Below, piece after piece: positions 32,806 to 41,964 of a stretch of DNA of 64,000 bases (positions are counted from its first letter, which is position 1; every line of letters starts with the position of its first letter). The stretch is taken from contig JAEVEX010000075.1 in NCBI GenBank assembly GCA_016842085.1, positions 1 through 64,000 on the forward strand, read 5' to 3'. Both the position numbers and the translations under genes were made by a program. The notes under the pieces were generated by a model. It searched no databases and had not been told where the DNA came from. It worked only from the letters and a program-made list of their open reading frames with translations. This stretch comes from Candidatus Thermoflexus tengchongensis. Lineage in GTDB: Bacteria > Chloroflexota > Anaerolineae > Thermoflexales > Thermoflexaceae.

Positions 32806-34227
32806 TCAATAAGCGTTCGGGCTGCGGAAGGTCAGGGTCTGGACCAGGGTGCGCAGCAGGATCTTGATGTCCAGCCACAAGGACCAGTTCTCCACATACC
32901 ACAGATCATACTTGGTTCGTTCCGTAATGGAGGTGTCCCCCCGTAAGCCGTTGATCTGAGCCCATCCGGTGATGCCCGCTTTCTCCCGATGGCGCTCCAT
33001 ATAGCGGGGGATCACCCGCCGGAACTGTTCGACATAAACGGGGCGCTCCGGGCGAGGACCTACCAGGCTCATATCCCCCAGGAGAACGTTGATGAGCTGC
33101 GGCAGCTCATCCAGATTGAGCCGCCGCAGGATCGCCCCCACCCGGGTGCGTCGCGGATCGTCCGGACGCGTCCACCCCGGCCCCTCCTTCTCCGCATCCG
33201 CTCGCATGGATCGGAACTTCAACATCAGGAAGGGCCGCCCATCCAGCCCCATACGCTCCTGCACATAGAAAACCGGTCCTGGAGAATCCAGCTTGATCAG
33301 AATGGCGATCAGCAACATCACCGGTGAGAGCAGGATCAGCCCGATGCTGGCCCCCACGATATCCATGGCCCGTTTGAGCACCAGCTTCCAGCCCCGCTGG
33401 GCCACATCTCGCACCGTCAACAACGGCAACCCGCCCAGATCATCCAGGGAAGGTTGCGTGGCGATCAGCTGGAAGACATCCGGGTAGATTTTGATGGAGA
33501 GGTTGCTTCGCTCGCAGAGAGAAATGAGGCGCAACACTTCGCTATGGGGAGCTTCGGGGACGGCAATGAGCACTTCATCCACATCCCGCGCATAGACCAG
33601 ATCCGGGAGATCCTCGGCAGTTCCGATGACCGGGATCCCGGCGACCTGGGTCGCGCCGTTGCTGTGCAGGGCCACCACGCCGATCACCTCGTAGCCAAAC
33701 CAGGGCGCTCCCTGAATGCGACGGATCACGGCCTCGGCCGCCTCCCCTGTTCCCACAATCAGTATACGGCTGCGATCCCAGCCCCGGGCCCGCAACGTTC
33801 CCCACAGGATGCGCAGGAGCATCCGCCCTGTGCTGATCAGCAGAATGCCCAGGATCCAGGCATAGAAAACCATCGCCCGCGGGTAGTCGAAAGCGAGGAG
33901 AGTCTCTTTGAAAACCAGGGAGACGGTAGCCACCGTGAAGATCACCGCCAGGGAGAATGCCCCCGCAACCCGCGAGATCTCATCCAGGCGGGAGGTCGCC
34001 CGGCCCAGATGGTATAGGCGGTGAAGGAAAAACATCACCGCCGTCCACCCCAGCAGAACCCCCATCATCGGGAGATATTTCTCAAACCCCCCGACGTTCT
34101 GAGGCGGATAAGGCCATGGCCACCGGACCCGGATCTGGTAAGCGGCATAAAAAGCAAGAGCAGCCCACCCCAGGTCGCTGGAAAGCAGGAGCGTGTTTAA
34201 CAGCCAGCGAGCGCGCCTCCGATTCAT
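32806..34227 (-). CDS. Polyprenyl-phosphate sugar-1-phosphate transferase (WbaP/WcaJ type)
   Basis: 473 residues: five N-terminal membrane helices, a CoA-binding-like Rossmann domain ([18 protein letters not shown]) and the C-terminal bacterial sugar transferase domain with [56 protein letters not shown] and a conserved WAQINGLRG. It starts the lipid-linked repeat unit of an exopolysaccharide or O-antigen by moving a sugar-1-phosphate onto undecaprenyl phosphate at the inner membrane. It stands at the end of the surface-glycan block, 70 bases after the GT2 gene. Confidence 0.92.
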   Translation of the reverse strand: MNRRRARWLLNTLLLSSDLGWAALAFYAAYQIRVRWPWPYPPQNVGGFEKYLPMMGVLLGWTAVMFFLHRLYHLGRATSRLDEISRVAGAFSLAVIFTVATVSLVFKETLLAFDYPRAMVFYAWILGILLISTGRMLLRILWGTLRARGWDRSRILIVGTGEAAEAVIRRIQGAPWFGYEVIGVVALHSNGATQVAGIPVIGTAEDLPDLVYARDVDEVLIAVPEAPHSEVLRLISLCERSNLSIKIYPDVFQLIATQPSLDDLGGLPLLTVRDVAQRGWKLVLKRAMDIVGASIGLILLSPVMLLIAILIKLDSPGPVFYVQERMGLDGRPFLMLKFRSMRADAEKEGPGWTRPDDPRRTRVGAILRRLNLDELPQLINVLLGDMSLVGPRPERPVYVEQFRRVIPRYMERHREKAGITGWAQINGLRGDTSITERTKYDLWYVENWSLWLDIKILLRTLVQTLTFRSPNAY

Positions 34228-34297
34228 TCTTTAACCTCCCCTCCGCTTTTCTGTCGCTCGCATCCGTGTTTGCCCGGTTAGGCCTTCAGGATACACG

Positions 34298-35221
34298 CTA
34301 TCCGGATCCATGAAGGCGATCCGCGTTCTTTAAATCCCGCCGCATTTCCTGCCACAACCGCCAGCCGCCTTTCAATACCAGTCCGGCCCGCACCAGGAGA
34401 TCCAGCCAGCCCGGCGTGGTTGGCCGATAATGCTTCCGGTAAAAGATCCACATCGCCCGATTGAACTCGTACCGGGCCCGCGGGCTCATCCGGCTGGATG
34501 CCCTCTTGACGTGGAGGACGACGACCTCAGGATAATAGTAGATCTTCCACCCGGCCTGTTTCATGCGATACGCCCAATCCAGATCTTCCCCATACATGAA
34601 AAACGACTCATCCAGCAACCCCACCTGCATGATCGCCTCACGGCGCACCATCATGAAGGCACCCACCACGGAATCCACCTCATACGTCTGATCCGGATCG
34701 AGGAAGGTCAGGTTGTATCGGGCGAAACGCGGGCTCTTCGGGAACAGCCGGCTTAAACCGGAGAACCGATAGAAAGCCACCTCAGGGGTGGGAAAGCTCC
34801 GACGGCAGGCCAGGTCCATGGAGCCATCCGGCCGAACGATCTTGGGGCCCGCTGCTCCCGCCTCCGGATGGGCCTCCATAAAGTCCACCATCCGAGCCAG
34901 GGCATCCGGCGGCACCTCAGTATCTGGGTTGAGCAGCAGGGCATAACGCGGTCTGGGCTCCGCGTTCGGAACCCCAAAGCCGAAGGAGCGCAGGCCCAGG
35001 TTATTGGCATAGGCGTAGCCGCCGTTCACCGGACTTCGGATCACCCGAACTCCAGGGAATTCCTGCTCCACCATATCCGGGCTGCCATCGACGGAGGCGT
35101 TGTCCACCACACAAATCTCAAAAGTAACGCCCTGACTGGCCTGCACGGTCTGAAGGCAGCGCCGGAGCAATTCCCGCGTGTTGTAGTTGACGATCACCAC
35201 TCCGACATCCAGACCGGGCAT
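34298..35221 (-). CDS. GT2 family glycosyltransferase (rhamnosyltransferase-like)
   Basis: 307 residues, GT-A fold. [19 protein letters not shown] opens the domain, the NPDTEV motif supplies the metal-binding DxD-like site, and [19 protein letters not shown] holds the probable catalytic ED. The C-terminal helix FYRKHY is typical of rhamnosyl- and N-acetylglucosaminyl-type GT2 enzymes. It is cytoplasmic and lies in the surface-glycan block. ATG 35221 follows GAGGG. Confidence 0.9.
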   Translation of the reverse strand: MPGLDVGVVIVNYNTRELLRRCLQTVQASQGVTFEICVVDNASVDGSPDMVEQEFPGVRVIRSPVNGGYAYANNLGLRSFGFGVPNAEPRPRYALLLNPDTEVPPDALARMVDFMEAHPEAGAAGPKIVRPDGSMDLACRRSFPTPEVAFYRFSGLSRLFPKSPRFARYNLTFLDPDQTYEVDSVVGAFMMVRREAIMQVGLLDESFFMYGEDLDWAYRMKQAGWKIYYYPEVVVLHVKRASSRMSPRARYEFNRAMWIFYRKHYRPTTPGWLDLLVRAGLVLKGGWRLWQEMRRDLKNADRLHGSG

Positions 35222-35367
35222 CGTTAGAACCCTCACTGGATCACCTGATTGCAAACACCCGCTATGGATTCCGGCAGGAGTTACGCCTTACAAAACCCTC
35301 CCGGGGAGATACGCCTCGAATCAAGTCTGGCGTCCCATCGTGATTCGGAAGCACGGCATCCCCCGCC

Positions 35368-36276
35368 CTACCGCAGCTCACCCACCACCACCAGCCGGTG
35401 GGTATCCACCAGGTAAGGATAACAGGTGATCAGGGTGACCACCGGGTCGCGGGTTGGTGCCATCACCTCGACCTGGGTGGGAAGAACGATCTGCTTCTGG
35501 ACCACGACGTAGCGATAGGCCTGGTTGCCGGCGTAAACCCAGATCTCATCCCCCGGCCGGAGCTTCTCCAGATCGCGGAAGATCTCCCCATAGATATCAT
35601 TGTGGGCCGCCAGCACCATATTCCCCCGCTCGCCCGGATTGGCGGTTCCGGGATGATGGCCCACGCCTTTCTTCAGCGCCTCCCAATCGGTGCCCGGGAC
35701 GATCGGGGCATCCACGCCGATCGCCGGGATCACGATACGGGAGGGACTGCGGGGGCCCGGCGTGATGGGCACCGGTGTGGGGAGCGCCGCCACCAGCGCC
35801 CTCAGGTGCTCCGGGATCTCGTCGGGGTTCGGGGCGGGCCCTCCCGGCGCTGTCGGCGGGCGGTGCCCGCCCGGCAGGACCACCGCCTGAATCAGCGGCG
35901 TCGGCGAGGGAGTGATCCGGGCCGCCACCGCCTCCGATTGCATCCCCCGCATGGTCTGCCAGGAAAACAGGAGCAACGCCACCGCGCCCGCCACCGCCGC
36001 GACCTCGATCGCCAGCAACAGGCGATCCCTCCATGCCGACCACGAGGGGCGAGGGAAGCGAATTCGAAATCGGGGTCGACGTTCCCCCCACTCCACTTCG
36101 GAGTGATAGATCGGATCCGGGGGAAGCGACGGAGGCTCCGGGGCTGCCGGCGTGGGAGCAGAAGGAGAAGACTCTACCGGCAGACGGCCCTCCTGGATCC
36201 AGCGCTTCAGACGGATCTCCCGTCGCTTGAGCGCCAGCGCCCGCTCGAGATCCTCAATGCCCGGCTCTTTCCCCAT
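35368..36276 (-). CDS. Sortase
   Basis: 302 residues. N-terminal cytoplasmic part (1-85), one membrane helix at about 87-105, a proline-rich linker, then a sortase domain: H225 in LAAHND, catalytic C285 in TLITCYP and R294 in DTHRL. The TLITC motif and the short domain fit class D/E or Chloroflexota sortases. It anchors proteins carrying a C-terminal sorting signal to the cell surface or to one another. No LPxTG-like protein is encoded nearby in the window, so its substrate lies elsewhere. A hairpin separates it from the flavoprotein gene upstream. Confidence 0.9.
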   Translation of the reverse strand: MGKEPGIEDLERALALKRREIRLKRWIQEGRLPVESSPSAPTPAAPEPPSLPPDPIYHSEVEWGERRPRFRIRFPRPSWSAWRDRLLLAIEVAAVAGAVALLLFSWQTMRGMQSEAVAARITPSPTPLIQAVVLPGGHRPPTAPGGPAPNPDEIPEHLRALVAALPTPVPITPGPRSPSRIVIPAIGVDAPIVPGTDWEALKKGVGHHPGTANPGERGNMVLAAHNDIYGEIFRDLEKLRPGDEIWVYAGNQAYRYVVVQKQIVLPTQVEVMAPTRDPVVTLITCYPYLVDTHRLVVVGELR

Positions 36277-36303
36277 ATCGCTTCACCGCTCGAAACTGCC
36301 TCC

Positions 36304-36325
36304 CCCTCAGCCCCCGGGCTGAGGG
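36304..36325 (-). terminator. Perfect 10-bp hairpin after the flavoprotein gene
   Basis: CCCTCAGCCC (36304-36313), two bases, GGGCTGAGGG (36316-36325). It lies between the stop of the flavoprotein gene at 36345 and the start of the sortase gene at 36276, so on the reverse strand it would end the flavoprotein transcript or attenuate sortase expression. Confidence 0.55.
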
Positions 36326-36344
36326 AAGCGAGATGTCGATCGCC

Positions 36345-37673
36345 TTATGCCCGGAAACTCCCCCGGTCCAGAACCCGATCCTCCAGCCGCATATAACCCC
36401 GGATGAGATGGCCGAGGGCAAACCGGATGGGCTCCGGAGGCCATGGGATCACCCGCCGGTTCACAAAGAAGAGATCGGTGAGAGCCGTCCGACGTTCCAG
36501 GATCAGATCCCGCACGATCTGACCGTTCATGGTGGTCAGGGCCACCCCATGGCCGATGCATCCCAGGGTGTAAACGGCGCGGCGATCCCCCAGGAAGCCG
36601 ATCGCCGGGGCCATGTCGATGGTCACCGATACCGGCCCACCCCATCGGTATTCGATCCGCACCCCGCGCAGGGATGGGAAAACCCGGGGGATGTAAGCTT
36701 CCAGCTCCCGGAAAATCCGCTCGTTCTCATCCAGGTCCATCTGTTTACTGAAAGGAACGCCCACATCGCCCCCGCCCATTAACAACCGGTTATCCGGCGT
36801 CAGGCGATAATAGTGAACCAGGTTGCGGGCATCCTCGATCCCCTGTCGATTCCGCCAGCCGATGGGCTCGAGCCGATCCGCAGACAGAGGCTCCGTTAAC
36901 ACGATATACGTGAACGCGGGAACCTGCTTGCGCCGGAGAGGGGGGAGCAGGTGCGAGTACGCATTGGTCGCGAACACGATCTTCTCCGCATGCACAACCC
37001 CTTGAGGCGTGCGCAGCTGAAAACCGTTCGGGCGTCGCTCGATGGAGCGCACCGGGGTTCCTTCGTAGATGCGAACGCCCAGGCCTTCCGCCGCCCGCTT
37101 TAAACCGCGAACATATTTCACGGGGTTCAGAAGAGCGCAGCGAGGCTCCCACCACGCGCCCAGATACAGCGGGGAATTCACCTGTTCCCGAACCGCCGCC
37201 GCATCCAGCCACTCGATCCCGGTCAACCCGAGGCGGTGGGCGAGCTCGATCTCCTCCCGGATCCGCCGGACGTAAGCCGGGGAAGTGGCCACCCGCAGGA
37301 ACCCTGGACGTTCATAGTCGCAGTCGATGTGGTAGCGAGCGACCAGTTCCCCCACATAATCCACCGCCTGCTCCATATAGCGATGCGCTTCCGCCGCAGC
37401 CTGGCGCCCGAAGCGTAAAGCGGTCAGGGAAAGGGTGAGGCCAAACAGGGTCATGGCGAAGCCCGCATTCCGACCGCTGGCCCCATAGCCCACAAACGCC
37501 TGCTCCAGCACCACCACCTTCAACCCCGGCTCCGCCTCTTTCAGATGAAGGGCGGAGGAGAGCCCGGCGAAGCCGGCTCCCAGGATCGCCACATCCGCGC
37601 GTTCCTCGCCCACCAGGGGCGAGTTCGGCGTGTAGGGTCCGGCCGTGAGGAGCCAGAAGCTCTCAGATCCCAC
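36345..37673 (-). CDS. FAD-dependent amino acid oxidase-like protein
   Basis: 442 residues. The dinucleotide motif [17 protein letters not shown], the [13 protein letters not shown] block and the C-terminal [18 protein letters not shown] fit the glycine oxidase/gamma-glutamylputrescine oxidase (DAO) family. Substrate unknown. GTG 37673 is the start because GGGAGGG lies seven bases upstream; an open frame reaching 37874 would enter the methyltransferase gene. It interrupts a glycan locus and may share the methyltransferase transcript. Confidence 0.82.
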   Translation of the reverse strand: MGSESFWLLTAGPYTPNSPLVGEERADVAILGAGFAGLSSALHLKEAEPGLKVVVLEQAFVGYGASGRNAGFAMTLFGLTLSLTALRFGRQAAAEAHRYMEQAVDYVGELVARYHIDCDYERPGFLRVATSPAYVRRIREEIELAHRLGLTGIEWLDAAAVREQVNSPLYLGAWWEPRCALLNPVKYVRGLKRAAEGLGVRIYEGTPVRSIERRPNGFQLRTPQGVVHAEKIVFATNAYSHLLPPLRRKQVPAFTYIVLTEPLSADRLEPIGWRNRQGIEDARNLVHYYRLTPDNRLLMGGGDVGVPFSKQMDLDENERIFRELEAYIPRVFPSLRGVRIEYRWGGPVSVTIDMAPAIGFLGDRRAVYTLGCIGHGVALTTMNGQIVRDLILERRTALTDLFFVNRRVIPWPPEPIRFALGHLIRGYMRLEDRVLDRGSFRA

Positions 37674-37696
37674 GGAACGTCCCTCCCGGTAAGCGG

Positions 37697-38548
37697 TTAT
37701 TCCGGCCGAACGGCAACGGCGAACACCTCCCGCTCGAAAAACCAGCGGAAGGGAATCCAGTGAAACGCGATGTGACGCAGGACGCGAAAGATCCAGCCCT
37801 CCTGCCGGTTCTGCGGCGGGGTGGCCAGCCAGACCTTGATCCGGCGGAATCCCGTTCGGCGCAATGCCCACCACAAGCCGAGCGGACCCTGCTCATTTAC
37901 ATGGACCGCCTCATTGATCGGGACGTTAAGGGCGCGCGGGTTCGGCGGATAAAGATGCCCCAGGCCCTGAAGGGTGCGCACCAGCCGGACCAGCGGGTAA
38001 GCGTAAGCATCATACCAGCGGTTCGGCGCCGTATGGATGACCAGCATCCCTCCCGGTTTCAAAACCCGGTAAGCCTCTCGCAGAGCGAGGCGAAGCTCCC
38101 ACGGGAAGAGGTGCTCCACCACATCGAACATCAGCACCCGATCGAACACCCGGCTGGCGAAGGGGAGGAACTTGGCGTCTGCCTGGGCGAGGCCGGCCGG
38201 AGCCTGCAGGTCCCCTGCCCGCCGCAGGAGATCGGCCGAGAGCCGGACAGCTGCCTCCGCGTAATCGATTCCCGTGGCGTAAGCCCCCAACCGGGCACAA
38301 TGGCGAACAATCTCCCCCCGCCCGCAGCCCACATCCAGCACCCGCATGCCGGGCTTGACTTCGGCCACCGCAAAAGCCGCCTGAAGCCTCCGGGAGAGGT
38401 GTTCCCCCTGCGTGCGCAGGAATTCCTCGTAGCCCTCGCAGGCAGAGAGGAAATAATCCTCCCCGTAAAGATGCGGTGGAAGGGAAGGTCCATGGTCGGA
38501 AGACGGTTTTCGAATCAACCCGGTTCTCACTCCAGGGAGAAAAATCAT
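37697..38548 (-). CDS. Class I SAM-dependent methyltransferase
   Basis: 283 residues. SAM motif I is [11 protein letters not shown], followed by [24 protein letters not shown] and [17 protein letters not shown], the UbiE/UbiG-like pattern of small-molecule or sugar methyltransferases. The position among glycosyltransferases suggests modification of a glycan or its lipid carrier. No good ribosome binding site is seen at ATG 38548, so the exact start is open. Confidence 0.82.
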   Translation of the reverse strand: MIFLPGVRTGLIRKPSSDHGPSLPPHLYGEDYFLSACEGYEEFLRTQGEHLSRRLQAAFAVAEVKPGMRVLDVGCGRGEIVRHCARLGAYATGIDYAEAAVRLSADLLRRAGDLQAPAGLAQADAKFLPFASRVFDRVLMFDVVEHLFPWELRLALREAYRVLKPGGMLVIHTAPNRWYDAYAYPLVRLVRTLQGLGHLYPPNPRALNVPINEAVHVNEQGPLGLWWALRRTGFRRIKVWLATPPQNRQEGWIFRVLRHIAFHWIPFRWFFEREVFAVAVRPE

Positions 38549-38623
38549 TCTTCGGGGCCGGGCCAGCCGCCAGAGGTGGCTGACCCAGCCTTAGAAGCCC
38601 TTTAGTGCGCAACTCCTATCCCA

Positions 38624-39298
38624 TTATAGAGCAGGGTCTGCAGGCTGGCCCTGAGCAACCCGCCAGCCTGCGAAGGCCACCAGTCCCCATCCCAGCAGGT
38701 AAAGCCACCACAGGAACTCCGCCGGGCGAGCCCGGCCGATCGCCTCCAGCCCCCCGGGGAGCGCATGCAACGCGGGGGCCATCACCGTGTAGAGCGCGAT
38801 CACCGTCCCAATCCCCCCCACCCCGACCGATAGCCGGTCCAGTCGGATGGACCGCCCCTCCTCGCTTCGGCGAGCCATCCGCACGCCCACCCCCATCATC
38901 AGCGCCGCGGCCAGCATCGGAGCCCAGACCGGCCCCCACCATGGCAGAGGGATCAGGAAAAGAAGATCCCAATCCCCCAGGGAGGCCGGCCATCCGATGA
39001 ATACCCGAAGCCAGACATAATACAGAATGTCCCACATGCCCCAGGCATAAAGGAAGAGGCCCCAGCGGGCCGCATGGGTGCGACCGGCCAGCCAGCCGGC
39101 TGTGAACAGCATCACCAGGGTAGCGATCTCCCGGCCCAGCTCAATCGGGGTTAGCCAATCGGGACGAACCGGCGTATCCCGTAGCAGATCCGTAATACCA
39201 TACACCTGTCGCAAATACACGACCACCGCGCTCTCCACATACGCCATGGCCACCGTGAAGAGGCTCAGGACCAGCAGCCGCTCCTTCCACCCGGACAT
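38624..39298 (-). CDS. Hypothetical polytopic membrane protein
   Basis: 224 residues with six or seven hydrophobic helices. Conserved-looking stretches are AYVESAVVVYLRQVYGI in the first helix and WGMWDILYYVWLRVFIGWPA plus FLIPLPWWGPVWAP in the middle. I have seen such sequences only as uncharacterised membrane proteins. ATG 39298 has a GGAGGAGG site. That site can pair with an upstream complementary segment, which hints at translational control. The role in the glycan locus is unknown. Confidence 0.65.
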   Translation of the reverse strand: MSGWKERLLVLSLFTVAMAYVESAVVVYLRQVYGITDLLRDTPVRPDWLTPIELGREIATLVMLFTAGWLAGRTHAARWGLFLYAWGMWDILYYVWLRVFIGWPASLGDWDLLFLIPLPWWGPVWAPMLAAALMMGVGVRMARRSEEGRSIRLDRLSVGVGGIGTVIALYTVMAPALHALPGGLEAIGRARPAEFLWWLYLLGWGLVAFAGWRVAQGQPADPAL

Positions 39299-39424
39299 CG
39301 GTGCCTCCTCCTCAGGGGTTAAGTTCATGGAATGGCGCAGCTGGCCTCCCCGGGGGCTGGGCGAGGCACCTTTAATGCCCCGCATAGCCCCAGAAGGGTT
39401 TTCCCCATGGCCTTTCAGGCCATG
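39299..39424 (-). promoter_or_regulatory. Structured leader that can mask the ribosome binding site
   Basis: On the reverse strand GGTGCCTC (39370-39363) is complementary to GAGGCACC (39307-39300), the latter overlapping the end of the GGAGGAGG ribosome binding site. Further upstream CATGGCCT and AGGCCATG (39424-39406) form a perfect 8-bp, 3-base-loop hairpin. I do not recognise a known riboswitch. The whole gene-free stretch 39299-39609 is 311 bases long and otherwise shows only possible promoter-like A/T blocks near 39445-39460. Confidence 0.4.
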
Positions 39425-39609
39425 CGAAGAAGCGGAGCTATCTCCTCTATTTTCTATGCATTCGCGGAAGGGCTGGACAGGAGGGGTAACGCCCTGGAAG
39501 GCGGATCGCCTATCGACACAAAGGACGGCGGAGAGAACCGCCTGTCCGGTTGAAAGAAGGGAAAGAGGGGCCTTCCGGTCCTCGGGACGGGAGTCGAAGG
39601 GCGTAAACC

Positions 39610-40725
39610 TCATGAATGGCGTAACAATTCGCGGAGCGATTCCCAGATCGTCCGCGCGCACGCCTCCCAGGAGAACCGTTTTCGGTTCGCATGGCCCCGG
39701 GCGATCTGCTCCGCGCGAAAACCCGGATCCCGGGCGAGGCGATCCAGGGCCTCCACCCAGGGATCCGGATCATCGGGAGGAAGAAGGAGAGCGCCCTCAC
39801 CGGCTACCTCCCGCAGGCTCCCGTTCGGGGTGCAGAGGACCGGCACTCCACATGCCTGGGCTTCCAGAACGGGGAAACCGAACCCTTCATACAGCGACGG
39901 AAGCAAAAAGGCTTCCGCCTGGCTGAGCAACGCGCCCCGGCTTTCATCATCCACGTAGCCGGTCAGGATCAGGCGGCCCGCCCAGATCGGATCCCGGCGC
40001 AGGCGCTCGAAGACCGGATCGGGCCATCCGGGCTTGCCGATGATCACGACCTGGCCTTCCCACCCCGCGGCCATCCGACGGGCGATGATCCGCAGGATCA
40101 GGCTGAAGTTCTTCCGGGGATGGATCGTTCCCACAGAGATCACATAGGGCCGCTGGATCCCGAAACGACGGAGGATGGACTCGGGATCCGCGGGGATGGG
40201 CGGGGGATCGTAACCGGGATAGGCCACCACGATTTTCTCCGGGCGGATCCCATAAAAACGAACGAGGTCCACCCCCGTCGCCTGCGAATCGGCGAACACC
40301 ACGTGGGCGACCGCCGCGCTCCAGCGGGTGGAGAGATCCAGATAAAGCCGCTGAAACAGCGGATGGGCCCGGGGGAAATACCGGTAGCCCAAGTCATGAA
40401 CCGTGACAGCGCTCGGCGGGTGATAAAGAGGGATCACATGTGCGGGGACGAAAAGCGCCGCCGGCGGGTGACAGAGCATCTCCCAGGAGAGACGTAGATG
40501 AGTCCACAACCGGGGAAAGGAGAGGATCCACTGCTCCACCCATGGAGAGCGCGGAAAAAGCCCCGGCGGAGGAGGATCCCGGAAATACAACCGGAGACGC
40601 ACGCCTTCCGCCTCCGCCAGGGGGATGAGGGCTCGAACGACGGCCTGAGCATAGCGTTCGACCCCGGTGGGTTGGGCCAGCGTGGTCCGGCTCGCATCGA
40701 TGCCAAGGATCCGCTCCCGAGCCAT
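39610..40725 (-). CDS. GT4 family glycosyltransferase
   Basis: 371 residues, GT-B fold. The donor-binding half shows VISVGTIHPRKNFSLIL, GYVDDESRGALLSQA and the nucleotide-sugar EX7E motif region LPSLYEGFGFPVLEAQACG. The family includes mannosyltransferases such as WbaZ/MtfB. The N-terminus ILGIDASRTT is typical. It would extend a lipid-linked glycan on the cytoplasmic face. Its ATG has only a GGGAG directly abutting it, so initiation may be weak. A strong hairpin 20 bases upstream separates it from the dehydrogenase gene. Confidence 0.9.
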   Translation of the reverse strand: MARERILGIDASRTTLAQPTGVERYAQAVVRALIPLAEAEGVRLRLYFRDPPPPGLFPRSPWVEQWILSFPRLWTHLRLSWEMLCHPPAALFVPAHVIPLYHPPSAVTVHDLGYRYFPRAHPLFQRLYLDLSTRWSAAVAHVVFADSQATGVDLVRFYGIRPEKIVVAYPGYDPPPIPADPESILRRFGIQRPYVISVGTIHPRKNFSLILRIIARRMAAGWEGQVVIIGKPGWPDPVFERLRRDPIWAGRLILTGYVDDESRGALLSQAEAFLLPSLYEGFGFPVLEAQACGVPVLCTPNGSLREVAGEGALLLPPDDPDPWVEALDRLARDPGFRAEQIARGHANRKRFSWEACARTIWESLRELLRHS

Positions 40726-40745
40726 CTCCCGCGCTCAGACGGAGA

Positions 40746-40797
40746 ATGCTTCCGGATGGGAAGGGCATCCCTCTGCGACCTTCCCACCCGGAAGCAT
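40746..40797 (-). terminator. 19-bp hairpin after the alcohol dehydrogenase gene
   Basis: 40746-40764 and 40779-40797 are complementary over 19 bases with one mismatch (ATGCTTCCGG then TGGGAAGG on the left), loop 14 bases, starting 14 bases after the stop codon at 40812. It probably ends the long catabolic transcript before the glycan genes. Confidence 0.7.
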
Positions 40798-40811
40798 AAC
40801 ACAGGTTCCGA

Positions 40812-41942
40812 TCACGCGAACCGCACCACCTGACGCACCACCTCCCCTCGCGCCAGCGCGTCGAAGCCTTCGTTGATCTCCTCCAGACGGATCGTCCGGC
40901 TGAGGAGCAGATCCACAGGCAACATCCCGGCCTGATAAAGCGTCAGGAAACGCGGAAGATCCCGGCGGGGGACGGCGGAGCCCATATAGGAGCCTTTAAT
41001 GGTTCGCTCCTCCCCGACAATGCTTACCACGGGCACGCTGAACAACCGCTCGGGATGCGGCAGGCCGATGGTGACGGTGGTGCCTCCCCGTCGAGTGGCC
41101 TGGTAAGCCTGGGCCAGCACCCGCTCGTTGCCCACGCTCTCGAAGGCATAGTGGACACCGCCCCCGGTGAGATCCCGGATGGCGGTGACCGGATCGGTCT
41201 CCTGCGCGTTCACCCCGTGGGTCGCTCCCGCCTTCCGGGCCAGTTCCAGCTTCTCCGGCCGGATATCCACAGCGATGATCGGATAGGCGCCCGCGAGGCG
41301 CGCGCCCATCACGACGCTGAGCCCGACCCCGCCCAGCCCGAAAACCGCCACGCTCATCCCGGGCTCCACCCGCGCGGTATTCACCACCGCGCCCACGCCG
41401 GTCATCACCGCGCAGCCGAACAGGGCGGCTTTCTCCAGCGGGATCTCCGGATCGATGCGGATCAGGGATTCCTGGGCCGCGACGGTGAACCGGGAGAAGG
41501 CCGAGACCCCGAGATGATGATGAAGGAACTCCCCTGCGGCGTTCCGGAACCGCCGCGCCCCGCTGAGCAAAACCCCCGTCGCGTTGGCCCGATTGCCGTT
41601 CTCGCACAGGACCGGGCGGCCGATGGCGCAGTAAAAACACCGGCCGCACATGGGGACGAACGAAAAGACCACATGGTCGCCGGGCTTCAGGTCGTGAACG
41701 CCCGGGCCCACCTCCCGCACGATGCCCGCCGCCTCATGACCCAGGACCATGGGCATGGGTCGCGGCCGGGAGCCATCGATGACCGACAGATCCGAGTGAC
41801 AGAGGCCAGCCGCCGCGACCTCCACCAGCACCTCCCCGGGTCCCGGTCCTTCGAGCTCGACTTCCTCCACCGACAGGGGACGGGTTTCCTCATAAGGCAT
41901 GGGTTTCCCCATCTCGTAGAGGATCGCCGCCTGGGTTTTCAT
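40812..41942 (-). CDS. Zinc-dependent alcohol dehydrogenase
   Basis: 376 residues, medium-chain dehydrogenase/reductase. Catalytic zinc ligands C48 and H69-E70 (LCHSD, GHE), structural zinc cysteines C99, C102, C105 and C113, and the NAD-binding motif VFGLGGVGLSVVMGARLAG. The family oxidises primary alcohols, formaldehyde-glutathione adducts or aryl alcohols. Substrate unknown. It lies 22 bases after the aldehyde dehydrogenase gene, so the two would convert an alcohol to an acid. AGGAGGTG precedes ATG. Confidence 0.9.
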   Translation of the reverse strand: MKTQAAILYEMGKPMPYEETRPLSVEEVELEGPGPGEVLVEVAAAGLCHSDLSVIDGSRPRPMPMVLGHEAAGIVREVGPGVHDLKPGDHVVFSFVPMCGRCFYCAIGRPVLCENGNRANATGVLLSGARRFRNAAGEFLHHHLGVSAFSRFTVAAQESLIRIDPEIPLEKAALFGCAVMTGVGAVVNTARVEPGMSVAVFGLGGVGLSVVMGARLAGAYPIIAVDIRPEKLELARKAGATHGVNAQETDPVTAIRDLTGGGVHYAFESVGNERVLAQAYQATRRGGTTVTIGLPHPERLFSVPVVSIVGEERTIKGSYMGSAVPRRDLPRFLTLYQAGMLPVDLLLSRTIRLEEINEGFDALARGEVVRQVVRFA

Positions 41943-41964
41943 TCCGCACCTCCTGATCGCCTGA

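Noticed and set aside
39299-39609. Known riboswitch (TPP, cobalamin, SAM, glycine, fluoride) before the membrane protein gene
   Set aside because: None of the conserved core sequences I know could be found; reported only as an unrecognised structured leader.
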